Shown here: positions 43,119 through 52,012 of the stretch, piece by piece
Numbering within the stretch: the stretch's first letter is position 1
How the letters are laid out: every line of letters begins with the position of its first letter
DNA from: a gamma proteobacterium HIMB30
GTDB taxonomy: Bacteria > Pseudomonadota > Gammaproteobacteria > Pseudomonadales > Litorivicinaceae
NCBI GenBank assembly: GCA_000227525.2
Contig: AGIG01000028.1
Coordinates: 1-64,000, forward strand
Reading direction: 5' to 3'
Length of the DNA: 64,000 bases
Program-made: the position numbers and the translations under genes
The notes under the pieces: model-generated
What the model saw: only the letters and a program-made list of their open reading frames with translations
Database searches by the model: none
What the model was told of the DNA's origin: nothing

Positions 43119-43128
43119 AAGAACGGGC

Positions 43129-43569
43129 ATGAAAAAAACCCTCCTAACAGCCATTGCGGCACTATCACTACTCCTGTCTGGCTGGGTTGCTGCAAGCACC
43201 CCTTATGCAAAACAAAAAGTGGTTTATCACGTCAATTATTTTGACGTCAAACGATCCATTGGAGCGATGCGCAACGCCCAGAACCATATCAATGCGCTTG
43301 GCGAAGGAAATCACGAAATCCGATTCGTCCTCCATGGAAATGGAGTTGAATTACTAAGAAAAGTCTCCCAAGAAAGCACCGATGCAGCCAATCGGATCGA
43401 TTCGCTGAGAAGCCAAGGAGTCCAATTCAACATTTGCGCAAATACATTGAAGGGCCGAAAAATTGCGCTTGAAGACCTGCATTTTGCAGAACAATCTGAC
43501 GTTGTACCTTCCGGAGTTGCTGAGATTGGGAAGCTTCAACAAGAAGGTTTTGTCTACCTCAGACCATAA
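43129..43569 (+). CDS. Secreted DsrE/DsrF-like protein
   Basis: 146 residues with a clear signal peptide (LLTAIAALSLLLSGWVAAS) and a DsrE-fold domain (KVVYHVNYFDVKRSIGAMRNAQNHINALGEGNHEIRFV in sections, then GVQFNICANTLKGRKI). DsrE-like proteins handle sulfur in sulfur oxidisers, but the periplasmic single-domain versions (COG1416 type) have no settled role. A cysteine near residue 104 is in the usual place. It is monocistronic between rpoD and the convergent matB. Confidence 0.75.
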   Translation: MKKTLLTAIAALSLLLSGWVAASTPYAKQKVVYHVNYFDVKRSIGAMRNAQNHINALGEGNHEIRFVLHGNGVELLRKVSQESTDAANRIDSLRSQGVQFNICANTLKGRKIALEDLHFAEQSDVVPSGVAEIGKLQQEGFVYLRP

Positions 43570-43593
43570 AAAAGAGCCGGCTTTTGCCGGCTC
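43568..43593 (-). terminator. Terminator of the malonate operon
   Basis: Hairpin GAGCCGGC-AAAA-GCCGGCTC on the minus strand followed by TTTTTT, nine bases after the matB stop. It could also stop plus-strand transcripts from the DsrE-like gene weakly, since that side has no T-run. Confidence 0.85.
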
Positions 43594-43601
43594 AGCACTC
43601 A

Positions 43602-45116
43602 CTATGAAAAACTGTCTCGATAGTCATCCCTCAACAGATTTTTCTGTACTTTCCCCATGGTGTTACGTGGGAGGGCATCAAGCCGAATCCATCGTCTCGG
43701 TATTTTAAATCCAGCTAACTTTTCTCGGCACACCGCTTGAAGTGCGTCTGTATCAAGCTGAGATTCCCCGACCAAAATCGCAACAATACCCTCTCCAAAA
43801 TCTGGATGAGGAACACCGACAACGGCACTCTCAATAACACCCTCTTGATCGTTTAGGACGTCCTCGATTTCTTTCGGATAGATATTTAATCCACCCGAGA
43901 TGATGAGGTCTTTTCCGCGTCCAACAATCGAAACGTATCCATCATCGGAAAGCGTCGCCATATCGCCAGTGATGAACCAGTCGCCCTTAAATTCAGCCGC
44001 GGTCTTCTCCGGAAGTTTCCAATACCCTTTAAAGACATGGTCACCCTTAACCTCGAGCGAACCAATCTCGCCGTGCGGTAAGGGATTTCCATCTTCCGCG
44101 ATGATCCGAACTTCGACGCCCGGCAGTGGTGGACCAACAGATCCTGCGCGGCGATCGCCGTTCAGGGGATTTGAGCAACTCATGCCAGTCTCGGTCATGC
44201 CATAGCGCTCGAGAATTCGCTGCCCTGTCCGGCTGAAAAACTCATCCGAGGTTTCAACCAGTAAAGGAGCCGATCCTGAAATGAAAAGGCGCATATGACC
44301 ACTGACATCACGATCAAAACGCGGATCAGCGAGTAAACGCGTATAGTAGGTCGGCACACCCATCATCACTGTCGCATCGGGCATCGCTTCCAAAACCCTC
44401 TCAGGATCAAACTTCGGTAACATGATCACTGGTCCACCATTCATGAGCGCTAAATTCAACGCCACAAACAGACCATGCACATGGAATAACGGCAACGAAT
44501 GCAACAAGACATCATCAGAACTGTAGCCCCAGGCCTCAGTTAACATCTCTGCGTTAGCCACTAAGTTGCTGTGGGTGATCATGGCACCCTTCGGTTTACC
44601 CGTGGTCCCTGATGTATAAATGATGGAAGCCAAATCATCGGAAGCTCTGGCGACAACCTCGGTGAACGACTGACCAGCCGCCTTTGCGGTTTCAAATGCA
44701 TCGACCAACGTTCCAGTCTCACCATCGAGAGTCAAGACCTGTAAACCTGGTATCGAGCCCTTGAGAGACTCAATATGACTCAGCCGATCGGCAACACACA
44801 CATGCAGCTTCGACTCTGCATCGGTCAGGAAATATTCAATTTCACTATTCGTGTAGGCCGAATTTAAAGGAAGATACACCGCGCCACAGCGTAAAACAGC
44901 AAGATACAAAACAACATTCATCCAGCCTTTATCAATCTGAACAGAAACCCGATCTCCCGGTTCCAGCCCAAGATCAATGAGCGCCGACGACAGGATTGCT
45001 GACTCAGCGTCTAGATCTGACCCAGTCAGATTCCGACCTCCTGGGATCGAAAGCAATGTCTTATCAGCAGAGCGCTGCAGGTTGACTTGAATTGCTGCAA
45101 AAACATTATGCGTCAT
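43602..45116 (-). CDS. matB: Malonyl-CoA synthetase (AMP-forming)
   Basis: Activates malonate with ATP and CoA. The 504-residue ANL-family ligase has the P-loop YTSGTTGKPKGAMITHSNL, the ERYGMTETGMS motif, TGD in the hinge region and the catalytic lysine in NTMGKVQKN. Similarity to MatB/ACSF3 enzymes and the four-base overlap with malonyl-CoA decarboxylase support malonate as substrate. Last gene of the operon. Confidence 0.85.
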   Translation of the reverse strand: MTHNVFAAIQVNLQRSADKTLLSIPGGRNLTGSDLDAESAILSSALIDLGLEPGDRVSVQIDKGWMNVVLYLAVLRCGAVYLPLNSAYTNSEIEYFLTDAESKLHVCVADRLSHIESLKGSIPGLQVLTLDGETGTLVDAFETAKAAGQSFTEVVARASDDLASIIYTSGTTGKPKGAMITHSNLVANAEMLTEAWGYSSDDVLLHSLPLFHVHGLFVALNLALMNGGPVIMLPKFDPERVLEAMPDATVMMGVPTYYTRLLADPRFDRDVSGHMRLFISGSAPLLVETSDEFFSRTGQRILERYGMTETGMSCSNPLNGDRRAGSVGPPLPGVEVRIIAEDGNPLPHGEIGSLEVKGDHVFKGYWKLPEKTAAEFKGDWFITGDMATLSDDGYVSIVGRGKDLIISGGLNIYPKEIEDVLNDQEGVIESAVVGVPHPDFGEGIVAILVGESQLDTDALQAVCREKLAGFKIPRRWIRLDALPRNTMGKVQKNLLRDDYRDSFS

Positions 45117-46381
45117 GAGAACATTCCTTCAGTTGATGCTTTATCGTTCCTTAATAAATGCTGTACACCTTTTGATGTCGCAATTTGGCCTGCTTCCATG
45201 AGCCGCTCATGGTTGCCCACAATGTCTTCAAGCTCATACAGGTAATTCACCATGAAACCGAAACTCTGCTTCTGGCCACGAGAACTCATATCAGCATTTG
45301 CATTAATCCGTTCAAGCGTCGCCCCATTCCCTAAGTGGAATCGCGCAACAGGGTCTGTAAGCTTTGCTCCCTGACCCGCTGTCAGATACTTGGCCACCAA
45401 AGGCTTCAATTCATCATGATCGGTCGACTGCTCAAATCGATGTAGATACTCCCGACCCGCAGTCTCAAGCCAACGACGCAATCCAGGAATTGGTGATAGC
45501 GTGACAAAGCGCTTGAGACTTGGGCGCTCGCTTTGCAAGACAGAAACCACTTGCTTAATCAGTAAATTGCCGAAACTCACACCAGCAAGTCCTGGCTGGC
45601 AGTTGTTGATCGAATAAAAAACTGCAGTATCAGCAAACACTGGTGGCGCCGGGGGCGTATCAAGAAGTGGCTTAATCGCGTCAGCCATCCCTTCCACCAA
45701 TGCCACCTCAACAAAGATTAACGGCTCATCCGGAATCACCGGATGAAAATACGCAAAACAAAAGCGGTCCTCGGCCAGCCGACGTCTCAAATCGTCCCAG
45801 CCTTGAATTTCATGCACAGATTCGTATTGGATTAACTTTTCCAGAACGGCAGCTGGCGTTTGCCAATTAATTTGCTCCAGTCTTAAAAACCCCTTGTTGA
45901 ACCATGATGTAAATAAGTGAATCAGATCATGATCGATCGGTTTGAGTTCGGGATGTTCTCGGAGTAGGTTTCTCAGTGCTTCTCGCATCGATATCAGTGT
46001 TTGCAACCCATCGGGAGCTGCATTCATACGACGAAAGAGCTCCTGTCGCTTCGCTTCAGCCGCTTGATGTAAAGCCATCGCAGACGATTCATCAGCTAGC
46101 TGTTTGTAATCCGCAATTGCATGATCGAGGCGCTGTTTGTCCGGACCGAACTCGTCAATCAGACAACGAAAAAATGCGAGATGCTCTTGACGGTCGAGCG
46201 CATGCCAAGAAGCAACGACCGATCCAGCCAGTGCGAGGCCAGTCGCCTCACCTTTCCGCGAAATAACTGCGTGGCATTGCGCGATTAAATCATCCAATGG
46301 AATTCCATCAGATCCCAAGTCTAATAATTCAAGGGCCCGATCGGTGACCTGCTGGATCCATCGTTTTATCCCCGTCGACAT
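45113..46381 (-). CDS. matA: Malonyl-CoA decarboxylase
   Basis: Converts malonyl-CoA to acetyl-CoA and CO2. The 422-residue protein shows the helical N-terminal part (FFRCLIDEFGPD; LRNLLREHPELKPIDHDL) and the catalytic domain with FAYFHPVIPDEPLIFVEVAL, GLAGVSFGNLLIK, TLSPIPGLRRW (catalytic serine region) and FHLGNGATLERIN (histidine region). Coupled to matB. Confidence 0.9.
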   Translation of the reverse strand: MSTGIKRWIQQVTDRALELLDLGSDGIPLDDLIAQCHAVISRKGEATGLALAGSVVASWHALDRQEHLAFFRCLIDEFGPDKQRLDHAIADYKQLADESSAMALHQAAEAKRQELFRRMNAAPDGLQTLISMREALRNLLREHPELKPIDHDLIHLFTSWFNKGFLRLEQINWQTPAAVLEKLIQYESVHEIQGWDDLRRRLAEDRFCFAYFHPVIPDEPLIFVEVALVEGMADAIKPLLDTPPAPPVFADTAVFYSINNCQPGLAGVSFGNLLIKQVVSVLQSERPSLKRFVTLSPIPGLRRWLETAGREYLHRFEQSTDHDELKPLVAKYLTAGQGAKLTDPVARFHLGNGATLERINANADMSSRGQKQSFGFMVNYLYELEDIVGNHERLMEAGQIATSKGVQHLLRNDKASTEGMFS

Positions 46382-46390
46382 GATGATTAA

Positions 46391-47134
46391 TTACTCAAAC
46401 AAGGCGCCGTAACCTGGGATACGGCTTTGTAGACCCAGTTCCTGCATCATGCGATAGCTTGTTGCAACAGAAGCCGACAGTGTCGGAATTCCTGTTTTGG
46501 CTTCTAGACCTGCAACCGCGGGAAGAGAGGGCATTTGAACACACGCAGAGGCAACGAGCGTATCGACATTGGCAAGTGTCAAACGGTCAACCAATTCGAT
46601 TGGTGCCTTTGGATCTTGCCGTGCAACCTCTAAGTTGTCTGGAATCTCTAGGCTTAGCGCATCGATCACCTCAAAGCCCTCAGATTCCAGATACTGGCAG
46701 ACCAGATCAGTGAGCGGTTTGCGATAGGGCGTAATCAAAGCAATCTTCTTTGCGTCCAGCACCGTCAGACCCTCGACAAGAGCTCCTGCAGAACTCACCA
46801 CTGGGCAAGGGTGGTGGTTATCAACCGTTACCTGATGCAGCCGCGATTGACTCTCGCGATGATAGCCTAGCCCCATTGACATAATGGCAACCAAACAGGC
46901 ATACCCCATGACATCAACCGCGGCATCAGATAGTTCTAGTGCACAACGATCACTGTCGCGATCCATTGCGGCAAGCTCCTCTTTGGTCACCTGCTTCATC
47001 CGCATTCGACTTGAATGAAAGGTAAATCGGTCGTCGTAATGTTTTTCCCGCTCCCGGAAGACAGCCGGGATCTCTGTTTCCATGGTGACGTTTGAGCTTG
47101 GGACGATCTGCCCAATTCGATAGGTCGTTGTCAT
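46391..47134 (-). CDS. Maleate isomerase / arylmalonate decarboxylase-like enzyme
   Basis: A 247-residue Asp/Glu racemase-superfamily enzyme. IGQIVPSSNVTMETEIPAVF is the maleate cis-trans isomerase signature. Two candidate catalytic cysteines are present, in GYACLVAIMS and SACVQMPSLP. Members interconvert maleate and fumarate or decarboxylate substituted malonates. Between a dicarboxylate TRAP transporter and malonyl-CoA genes it may process a related diacid; the substrate is inferred, not seen. Overlaps dctM by four bases. Confidence 0.75.
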   Translation of the reverse strand: MTTTYRIGQIVPSSNVTMETEIPAVFREREKHYDDRFTFHSSRMRMKQVTKEELAAMDRDSDRCALELSDAAVDVMGYACLVAIMSMGLGYHRESQSRLHQVTVDNHHPCPVVSSAGALVEGLTVLDAKKIALITPYRKPLTDLVCQYLESEGFEVIDALSLEIPDNLEVARQDPKAPIELVDRLTLANVDTLVASACVQMPSLPAVAGLEAKTGIPTLSASVATSYRMMQELGLQSRIPGYGALFE

Positions 47135-48450
47135 GAGACAGCAGTTCCCATCAATACATCAGGCAGCCACGTTGCGATTCCTGGGAATAGGCACAGGATG
47201 ATAATTGCGACCACCATGCACGCAACATAGGGAAGCGAACCCTTCAAAATGGTCTTCAATGGAATTTCAGGAGCAATCCCATTAATGACATAGAGATTTA
47301 AACCCACAGGGGGAGAGATCAGGCCGATCTCCATGTTAATTGTCAAAACAACCGCAAACCAATAGGGGTCGAACCCTGCGCCCAAAATGATGGGCATCAA
47401 TATGGGTGCGGCCATCAAGATCACAGCCACAGGAGGCAAGAAAAATCCCGCAACCAAAAGGAATAGATTCACATAGAGCATTAACACCCATCGATTCACA
47501 TCGAGCGTTCCGATCCATTCAGCAATCGCTTGAGTGATAAACAAGCTCGACAGCATGTACGAAAACACACCCGCGGCACCGATGATGAACAAAATCATGA
47601 CCGATTCTTTAGTCGCATCACGCAACATGACCCAAACAAGGGACAGATCTGTCATTTTGTAAATCACAATCGCAAGACCGAGACACAAAAGAGCGCCAAC
47701 TGCGGCGGTCTCTGAGGGCGTAGCAACGCCACCGTAGAGCGCATACAAGACGCCAAGGATAACGAGAAGAAAAGGAACCACTCTCGGCAGTACCTCAAAC
47801 TTCTGTTTCCAGGTGAAGGTACGTCCAGCCAACGCATCAACACCACCTTCGCGCCAAGTTGCATAAATTGACCAGGCCATGAAAAGACCGACCAGCAACA
47901 ATCCCGGTAATACCCCGGCTAGGAACAATCGACCAATCGATGTCTCAGTCGCAATCCCATAGACAATCATCGTAATCGAGGGTGGGATTAATATCCCAAG
48001 CGTTCCGCCTGCCGCGATCGATCCGGCAGCGACACCATCGGGGAAATTACGCTTCCGCATTTCCGGAATGCCCATCTTTCCGATCGCAGCGCAGGTCGCA
48101 GGTGATGAACCCGACATTGCTGCAAACAGGGCGCATGCGCCAAGATTCGAGACGACCAGTCCACCTGGGATTCGAGTCAACCAACGGTCAAGTGCCTCAT
48201 ACAAATCGGCACCGGCTCGGGTGGATGCAATGGCTGCACCCATCAGAATAAACATCGGAATTGAAAGTAGCGCGAAATTATCGAGTTTCCCAAAAAGGAC
48301 TTCCGGGATGAGTTCGAGCGCACGGAGACCATCAAAGATAATTAAGAATAAAGCGGAAACAACCAGTAGTCCGTTAGCAACTGAAATCCCCGAAAACAAA
48401 ATAAAAATTGTGACGGCAGCAACAATGGCCCCCAACAGTAATGGATCCAT
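47131..48450 (-). CDS. dctM: TRAP transporter large permease (DctM)
   Basis: 439-residue inner-membrane subunit with about 12 helices, the DctM signature (FALLSIPMFILMGAAIASTRAGADLYEALDRW in sections; SGSSPATCAAIGKMGIPEM; GGTLGILIPPSITMIVYG). Forms the Na+-driven importer with DctQ and DctP. Its ATG shares a base with the dctQ stop. Confidence 0.93.
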   Translation of the reverse strand: MDPLLLGAIVAAVTIFILFSGISVANGLLVVSALFLIIFDGLRALELIPEVLFGKLDNFALLSIPMFILMGAAIASTRAGADLYEALDRWLTRIPGGLVVSNLGACALFAAMSGSSPATCAAIGKMGIPEMRKRNFPDGVAAGSIAAGGTLGILIPPSITMIVYGIATETSIGRLFLAGVLPGLLLVGLFMAWSIYATWREGGVDALAGRTFTWKQKFEVLPRVVPFLLVILGVLYALYGGVATPSETAAVGALLCLGLAIVIYKMTDLSLVWVMLRDATKESVMILFIIGAAGVFSYMLSSLFITQAIAEWIGTLDVNRWVLMLYVNLFLLVAGFFLPPVAVILMAAPILMPIILGAGFDPYWFAVVLTINMEIGLISPPVGLNLYVINGIAPEIPLKTILKGSLPYVACMVVAIIILCLFPGIATWLPDVLMGTAVS

Positions 48451-48965
48451 TAGTGACCACCTCCCTCAACGACAATCTCTTCCGCAGGTGTTGAGAGTGT
48501 CTCTAACAGATCCGCCAGTAACTGAAGCGCAAATAAGCCAAACCCCAAAGGCATCGATAGATAAGGAATCCAAAGCGGGGGTCCCCAAACGGTCTCAGAG
48601 ACCCATCCGCGTGAAAACGAGAGGTGGACAAGCTCAGCACCGTGATAGGTCATGACAGCGAGGATAGCGATGGCCGCCATGAAACTCGTGATGAGCAATA
48701 ATTTACGTGCCGCAGGCGGTAACAGCATCGGGACGAGGTCGACGTTGACATGTCCTTTCAACTTTTGCACGTAAGGCAAACCCAATAGCGTTGCTGCAAT
48801 CATGAGGTAGATCACCGCCTCGGTCTGCCATATCGTTGAACCATTCAAAAAATACCGAATGAAGATCATCTGACATGTAATCGCAACGGCCACGACAATC
48901 ATGCCGGCCGCCAGGATCCCAACCAATTGCGACGTTGAATTCACCGCACGGATAAATGCCTGCAT
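48450..48965 (-). CDS. dctQ: TRAP transporter small permease (DctQ)
   Basis: 171 residues, four membrane helices, with the DctQ features FIRYFLNGSTIWQTEAVIYLM and KGHVNVDLVPMLL. Follows dctP after a 55-base gap that carries a hairpin. Confidence 0.9.
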   Translation of the reverse strand: MQAFIRAVNSTSQLVGILAAGMIVVAVAITCQMIFIRYFLNGSTIWQTEAVIYLMIAATLLGLPYVQKLKGHVNVDLVPMLLPPAARKLLLITSFMAAIAILAVMTYHGAELVHLSFSRGWVSETVWGPPLWIPYLSMPLGFGLFALQLLADLLETLSTPAEEIVVEGGGH

Positions 48966-48984
48966 TTTTGATTTTCCTAGAAAT

Positions 48985-49004
48985 GCCCGACCTGACGGTC
49001 GGGC
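48985..49004 (-). other. Hairpin between dctP and dctQ
   Basis: Perfect 8-bp stem GCCCGACC/GGTCGGGC with a 4-nt loop and no T-run. Such hairpins behind a binding-protein gene often stabilise the upstream mRNA so the binding protein is made in excess. Confidence 0.65.
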
Positions 49005-49020
49005 AAGGGGTAGAGATTAG

Positions 49021-50004
49021 TTACTCAACAGCAAGAGCAAGATCGAGGAACCGTTGTCCTTCTGGATAATCGGCAACGAACTGCTTGTAAGACGTCGACT
49101 TCGCAAGATCCTGCCACGCCTTGAACTCATCTTTACTCATCTCTTTGATCTGAACACCAGCGTCGCGGAACACTTTCACTGAGTTCGCGTCCTGCGATTT
49201 GGCCTCGGTCAAATAATATTCCTCAGCTTTCTTAGCACCCTCGCGTAATGCCTTCTTCTGAGCATCATTTAGACCATCAAAGGTTGACTTGTTCATGAGC
49301 AGTGGCTGATACATGAACCATAGTGCCTGATCGCCGGCTGGCGTATAGCACTTCACTTGCTCGTAGATACGGTATGAGACAAATGACGATGACGAGGTAT
49401 TGGCTCCGTCGAGAACACCAGTCTGCATTGCATTGTAGATTTCTGATGAAGCCATTGATGCAATGGATGCTCCAGCGCCAGCCAGTAGCTGGTTGAACGA
49501 CTTACCTGCCGCTCGCATTTGCATACCTTTCACATCATCTGGATGTGAGACGCACTTCTCCTTACCGACAAAACCACCGGCAAGGTACCCGTGAACCAAC
49601 ACCATCACATCATCTTCGGCCATTTTCTCTTGAACAGCGTCCATAAATGGCGAGTAGTTCAAACGTGCGGCGTGGTCGTGGTTCTTCACTAACCCAGGCA
49701 TCAGAGTCAGGTTATATGAAGGTTGCTGACCACCAGCATATGACAATGGCAGTACTGTCATATCCAACTGTCCGCGGGATAATGGCTTGTATTGTTCTTT
49801 TGGCTTGAACAGTGACTTCGATGGAAAAATTTTGATGTCTAGATCGACGTTCGCATCTTTCACATGGTTGGCGACGATTTCTGCCACTTTATGACGGACA
49901 TCTTTCGTTGACCATTGATGTGAGAGACGTAGCTCGGTCGCGCTAGCAACGGAACTTACAAATGCTGCACCAATTGCAGCGGCTACGAGGGCTTTTACTT
50001 TCAT
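49021..50004 (-). CDS. dctP: TRAP transporter substrate-binding protein (DctP)
   Basis: Periplasmic receptor of the TRAP system. From ATG 50004 (AGGAG upstream) the 327-residue precursor has the signal ALVAAAIGAAFVSSVASA. It contains the family arginine region MQMRAAGKSFNQLL, which binds a substrate carboxylate, and the helix EIYNAMQTGVLDGANTS. The frame upstream of 50004 is not signal-like. Malonate or a similar diacid is the likely ligand from context. Confidence 0.9.
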   Translation of the reverse strand: MKVKALVAAAIGAAFVSSVASATELRLSHQWSTKDVRHKVAEIVANHVKDANVDLDIKIFPSKSLFKPKEQYKPLSRGQLDMTVLPLSYAGGQQPSYNLTLMPGLVKNHDHAARLNYSPFMDAVQEKMAEDDVMVLVHGYLAGGFVGKEKCVSHPDDVKGMQMRAAGKSFNQLLAGAGASIASMASSEIYNAMQTGVLDGANTSSSSFVSYRIYEQVKCYTPAGDQALWFMYQPLLMNKSTFDGLNDAQKKALREGAKKAEEYYLTEAKSQDANSVKVFRDAGVQIKEMSKDEFKAWQDLAKSTSYKQFVADYPEGQRFLDLALAVE

Positions 50005-50071
50005 TACAGGCTCCTGCCGATTGTTATGCGTTATTACGGCTTGCATATTGTCGTATGCTGTGCGGAAAATA

Positions 50072-50081
50072 TCGTATACAA
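50072..50081. promoter_or_regulatory. Candidate GntR operator
   Basis: TCGTATACAA fits the FadR-subfamily half-site pattern TNGT-N2-ACNA and lies centrally in the 103-bp divergent gntR/dctP spacer. A second TCGTAT lies 21 bp (two helical turns) to its left at 50051. From memory it resembles the TTGTA/TACA core of the rhizobial MatR site. Confidence 0.4.
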
Positions 50082-50107
50082 AAATAACATGCAACGAGTT
50101 TTCTAAT

Positions 50108-50758
50108 ATGAGTAGTCGAGCCGCCACGCGAGTCTTTCAAGGGGTCGAAGAACAAATCGCGACCGGCCAACTGAAAGATGGCGAAAAATTAGACGAGGCG
50201 TCATTGGCTAAACGATTTCAGGTATCGAGAACGCCTGTTCGTGAGGCACTTCTGCAGTTAGTTGGTTCAGGGCTTGCAACTCAGATCCCGAAACGAGGCT
50301 GTTTTGTGAAAGCGCCATCATTTCGAGAGATGATCGAAATGTTTGAGGTCATGAGTGAGCTTGAGGGGATGTGCGCACGACTGGCAGCGCGCCGTATCAG
50401 CGACGAGCAACTCATTGCATTGGAGCAATCCAATCGAGAATGCGAGAATGCAATCAAGGCCAATGACAGTGATCTTTATTATCACAAGAACGTGGAGTTT
50501 CACGAGTGTATTTACAGCGCGTGCGGCAACAGATTTCTTGCAGAAGAAACCCGTTCACTCAGGCGTAGGCTTCAATCTTTTAGACGTCTACAATTACGCG
50601 TCAGAGGTCGTATGACACAGTCATTAGTTGAGCACTCTGAAATTATCGAAGCAATTCGATCAGGCGACGCGAATCAAGCTGATCGGGTGTCAAGAGAGCA
50701 CGTTATGATCCAGGGTGAGCGGTTCAACGATCTCATCGCCCACATGGAACAATCATGA
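50108..50758 (+). CDS. GntR-family (FadR-type) transcriptional regulator
   Basis: 216 residues from ATG 50108. The winged helix (KLDEASLAKRFQVSRTPVREALLQLVGSGLA in sections) is followed by a helical FCD effector domain (HKNVEFHECIYSACGN; EHSEIIEAIRSGD) whose histidines usually hold a metal that binds carboxylate ligands. Divergent from the TRAP/malonate operon, so it is the likely local regulator. Upstream codons at 50021 extend the frame but look non-coding. No clear ribosome site. Confidence 0.85.
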   Translation: MSSRAATRVFQGVEEQIATGQLKDGEKLDEASLAKRFQVSRTPVREALLQLVGSGLATQIPKRGCFVKAPSFREMIEMFEVMSELEGMCARLAARRISDEQLIALEQSNRECENAIKANDSDLYYHKNVEFHECIYSACGNRFLAEETRSLRRRLQSFRRLQLRVRGRMTQSLVEHSEIIEAIRSGDANQADRVSREHVMIQGERFNDLIAHMEQS

Positions 50759-51465
50759 AACCAAAGGCATTGTTATTTGATGTTTTTGGCACGGTCGTCA
50801 ACTGGCGACTCGGAATTACTCGGGACTTAACCACCCACTTTCAAAACCATCCCTGTAACCACGCACCTGAAGTAATTGCCGATGCATGGCGTGCACAATA
50901 TCAGTCATCGATGGAGCCAATCCGCAGTGGTCGCCGAGGTTACGTTGACCTGGATACGCTCCACGCCGAGAACCTTGAGTTGGTTGCAAAGATGTTTCAC
51001 TTGGAGCTTGGAACACCTGAAGAAAAAAAGTGGTTGATCGAAGCTTGGCATCGCTTACCGTGTTGGCCAGATAGCGTTCCTGGCATCCGTGCACTGCAGC
51101 GGCAATTTATCTGTGCTTCACAGTCGAATGGCCATATCGCTTTAGCAGTCAACCTCGCGAGATATAATCAATTTGCTTGGGATGTGATCTTGGGTGCGGA
51201 GATCGTTCGGACCTATAAGCCAGCCCCAGCAGCCTACACCAGGGCTTGCGAAGCTCTCGGATTACGACCTGCACAATGCATGATGGTTGCGGCGCATAAT
51301 TCGGATCTCGCAGCGGCCAGAGAACAAGGTATGCAAACCGCTTTCATCCGACGTCCAACAGAACATGGGCCATCACAAACAATTGATCTCGAACCCACTG
51401 ATGACTGGGAATTGACGGCAAGTTCGATTGTCGATTTGAACTGCGCAATAGGTAATCTCGACTAA
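50755..51465 (+). CDS. HAD hydrolase of the haloacid dehalogenase type II group
   Basis: 236 residues beginning KPKALLFDVFGTVVNW, with the nucleophile Asp in FDVFGT, SN in SQSNGH, K in YKPAPAAY, and a final AAHNSDLAAA. Proven L-2-haloacid dehalogenases have SSNAWD in that last place, so dehalogenation is doubtful and another phosphatase-type or dehalogenase-type substrate is possible. It overlaps gntR by four bases (ATGA), tying it to the malonate locus. Confidence 0.75.
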   Translation: MKPKALLFDVFGTVVNWRLGITRDLTTHFQNHPCNHAPEVIADAWRAQYQSSMEPIRSGRRGYVDLDTLHAENLELVAKMFHLELGTPEEKKWLIEAWHRLPCWPDSVPGIRALQRQFICASQSNGHIALAVNLARYNQFAWDVILGAEIVRTYKPAPAAYTRACEALGLRPAQCMMVAAHNSDLAAAREQGMQTAFIRRPTEHGPSQTIDLEPTDDWELTASSIVDLNCAIGNLD

Positions 51466-51850
51466 ATTCAGGGCAATAAAGGATCGGTGCAGTGGTAAAA
51501 AAAACCTGACACAGTTTTAAGTTGTCGTTTAGCTCTGACAGCAGCCGGACCCCTGTTGGCCTGATGTCGCCGTTCCCAAACTTTATATTCCAAGAGATAT
51601 CAGTCGATATCCTCTCAGGCCACACTAACAGTTTCATAGCTGAGTGGCGGCAACTATTCAGTCTTTAAACCACAAAACAAAAGCCCCATCGGTGCATTAT
51701 CGACCTCGAGGACACTCCAGAAACGCAAAGCTCGCACGCTTAAGAGTCAAATTGTCGGCCCCGTGTCAACCCTAGCGAATCGATTTACCCATCGACACAT
51801 CACGTTGATGCGTAATTGTCTAGATTTGTGTAGTATTCGGCGCCTGATGC
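51466..51850. other. Gene-free spacer before tRNA(CAT)
   Basis: 385 bases without a convincing gene. It holds an imperfect palindrome around GATATCAGTCGATATC (near 51597) and, just before the tRNA, a -10-like TAGTAT (51831-51836) followed by the discriminator TCGGCGCC. The nearest -35 (TTGATG, 51805-51810) is 20 bp away, so the promoter is only partly convincing. Confidence 0.5.
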
Positions 51851-51927
<77 letters not shown>

Positions 51928-52012
51928 TTATCTACAAGGGTTCGGCTCTACCCCATAAACGGGGGATGGTCGATATTCACTAGACACGATTAATCACCCC
52001 ATCCCATCCACA

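Noticed and set aside
51344-51637. 97-codon minus-strand frame after the HAD gene
   Set aside because: It overlaps the end of the HAD gene, has no ribosome site and reads as random composition.
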